From Yamadazyma tenuis (Eukaryota; Ascomycota; Pichiomycetes; Serinales; Debaryomycetaceae): DNA of 64,000 nucleotides. Below the pieces are notes generated by a model, which saw only the letters and a program-made list of their open reading frames with translations, ran no database searches and was not told the DNA's origin. A program made the position numbers and the translations under genes. The stretch lies in NCBI RefSeq assembly GCF_029203305.1, contig NC_089462.1, positions 1,426,001 through 1,490,000 of the forward strand. The letters are read 5' to 3'. This document shows positions 62,716 to 64,000 of the stretch, one piece after another; position 1 is the first letter of the stretch; each line of letters begins with the position of its first letter.

Positions 62716-63189
62716 TTCAGGAGGATGTACTTTACGTAGAATTTTGCATCTATGGATTTTGCAGTCGCAGCAATAGCAGAATTTGTTTAGGAATTGGGTA
62801 GCGCACGCTCCAATGCCTCATAGGCAGACATCAGTATACTAAAAGCACATTTTCGTCAACAGCTCCGGCACGGCAGCAGCTTGTTGTAGTTGGCGGCGAA
62901 CCTAAGATCACTGAGACAGCTGGATATCCCAATATTCGTAACCTCATGCCTTGCCAGCAAACCATAAACTCTCTGCCCGCAAGAGTATTACCAACACACC
63001 CTATCAATGGACCTATCAGCGAACCTACCACTGCAATCCACTTCGACCTACCTTCATTCGCCCACTGCCGGGTGCCTGTACCATGCCCCACCACCTGTCA
63101 AATGCTGCTACGATCCCCACGAAGAAAATGGCAGCGCGCACAAATCACACTCCGCATCCTCGGCCACCCCAACATCTAACCATCCCACT
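62716..63189. other. intergenic, divergent promoter of locus B and PXP2-like gene
   Basis: 474 bp. Short frames of low complexity (62946-63193) overlap each other. No gene called. Confidence 0.5.
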
Positions 63190-64000
63190 ATGACCACTCT
63201 CACGGCAGAACGATTGGTGAGATTAGCGTACAAGTATCCCTCGCTCGAGAACTCATGGTTCTTGATTGCGTGTGCATGTCTCAGCGTCTTGAATCAACCC
63301 CAGGAAATCCCCAAGGTTTACCACTTTGCCTTGAGACAGCAGCTCTTGGAGTTTAAAAATGATGAAAATCTCTTGAACGACAAGTACCTCCTTCAGCTCG
63401 CCCAGGATTCGATTTCGTCCAGTGACAAGTTCGAAGAGCTCAGCTCCATCGGCATTGGCCTCCCTGACGTGTTAATACCTTTTACCTACTACCTGAAGCT
63501 CCCACTTGGATTCAAATTCAATCAGTCCACCAGTATTTTTGAGTTTCAGAACTTGCTCACATTGAAGTTCAGAGAAGTGTTGCTCAAGGTGTGTGGACTC
63601 ATTGGAATTCCCAAGACCATCAATTCCTTGACGTACTTAAAGAATGTCACACCCACCAACTTCCGCAGCCATAACGTGCCGCAGCGACCCAACTTGATCA
63701 ACCACACCAACTTCCCATCGTCCCAGATCATCGAGGAGGATTCTTGTGGTACCCGCTTGGATGAACAGAATGGCATCGTTGACACCATCGACGGACCTAT
63801 CAGTCCCAACAGTATCAACACTCCAGTGGTGATTGACAATCTTAAGCAAGGCAGTGACTTGTGGAACAAGGTGTACTCCAACAATTTGAACCGCAAGATC
63901 CGGAACCAGATATACCAGGCGTACCCAGACTTGTGGTACTTTATCTATCAGGGGTACTACTCCAACATTTTGAGTTACAGTCAGATTTTGTCCGATAAAG
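63190..64000 (+). CDS. PXP2: Pxp2-like AhpD-fold protein (3' part beyond window)
   Basis: Open from ATG 63190 to the right edge, about 270 residues, beginning MTTLTAERLVRLAYKYPSLE. The block CLSVLNQPQEIPKVYHFALR and the helical repeats after it resemble S. cerevisiae Pxp2 (YJR111C, 283 aa), a peroxisomal protein of the carboxymuconolactone decarboxylase/AhpD fold. A region around GTRLDEQNGIVDTIDGPISP probably forms an inserted loop. The end, where a peroxisomal signal would be, lies outside the window. Assignment is from remembered motifs and needs a profile search. Confidence 0.65.
   Translation, partial: MTTLTAERLVRLAYKYPSLENSWFLIACACLSVLNQPQEIPKVYHFALRQQLLEFKNDENLLNDKYLLQLAQDSISSSDKFEELSSIGIGLPDVLIPFTYYLKLPLGFKFNQSTSIFEFQNLLTLKFREVLLKVCGLIGIPKTINSLTYLKNVTPTNFRSHNVPQRPNLINHTNFPSSQIIEEDSCGTRLDEQNGIVDTIDGPISPNSINTPVVIDNLKQGSDLWNKVYSNNLNRKIRNQIYQAYPDLWYFIYQGYYSNILSYSQILSDK

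Noticed and set aside
62946..63193. Two overlapping Pro/His/Thr-rich frames upstream of the PXP2-like gene
   Set aside because: Low complexity, overlap each other in different frames and run into the start of a better supported gene.

Overview
This window is nuclear DNA of a budding yeast (Saccharomycotina), most likely a CUG-Ser1 clade member (Debaryomycetaceae and relatives). Genes are closely packed, mostly intronless and carry yeast gene complements (ILV2, GFA1, CTK1, CBP6, OST4, RRG9, MFG1). The one intron found has the yeast consensus GTATGT/TACTAAC/TAG. In a steryl ester hydrolase the catalytic serine codon is CTG, which makes an active enzyme only if CUG is read as serine. Several open frames begin at TTG or GTG; I moved those starts to the first credible ATG.

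Left part (1-19.4 kb): a truncated Cat8/Sip4-type zinc-cluster regulator; three nearly identical tRNA-Lys(CTT) genes around an orphan gene with hexapeptide repeats; ILV2 with a Gcn4-type site; a Mep1/Mep3-type ammonium permease with GATA sites; MRX10 (DUF155); a secreted LysM-CBM18-GH18 chitinase resembling the alpha subunit of zymocin-type killer toxins; and GFA1 across a 1.5 kb gap. Chitinase and GFA1 touch opposite ends of chitin metabolism.

Middle (19.4-53.5 kb): a dense run of housekeeping genes. It contains a hidden two-exon DUF1748 gene, CTK1, PHO86-like, an L-type lectin, CBP6, SHB17, URH1, a sterol esterase, BXI1 with a decayed tandem copy, MRS3/4, GOR1, APE3, JEM1, RPT6, eIF4G, an MGS1-like AAA+ protein, MFG1, IES2, RRG9, VID27, a possible MRX7 and OST4. 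Many divergent pairs share promoters of only 58-145 bp.

Right part (53.5-64 kb): looser and more unusual. Two diverged copies of an unknown multi-membrane-segment gene lie in opposite orientation (53.9-55.0 kb on + and 62.7-61.8 kb on -). Both are interrupted by stops or frame changes at different places, and each is followed 20-21 bp later by a small one-TM reading frame. Between them lie an unrecognised 286-aa gene, a Met4/Cys3-type bZIP gene with a Cbf1-type box, and an RGS2-like gene. The window ends inside a PXP2-like AhpD-fold gene. No transposon, rRNA or CRISPR array was seen.
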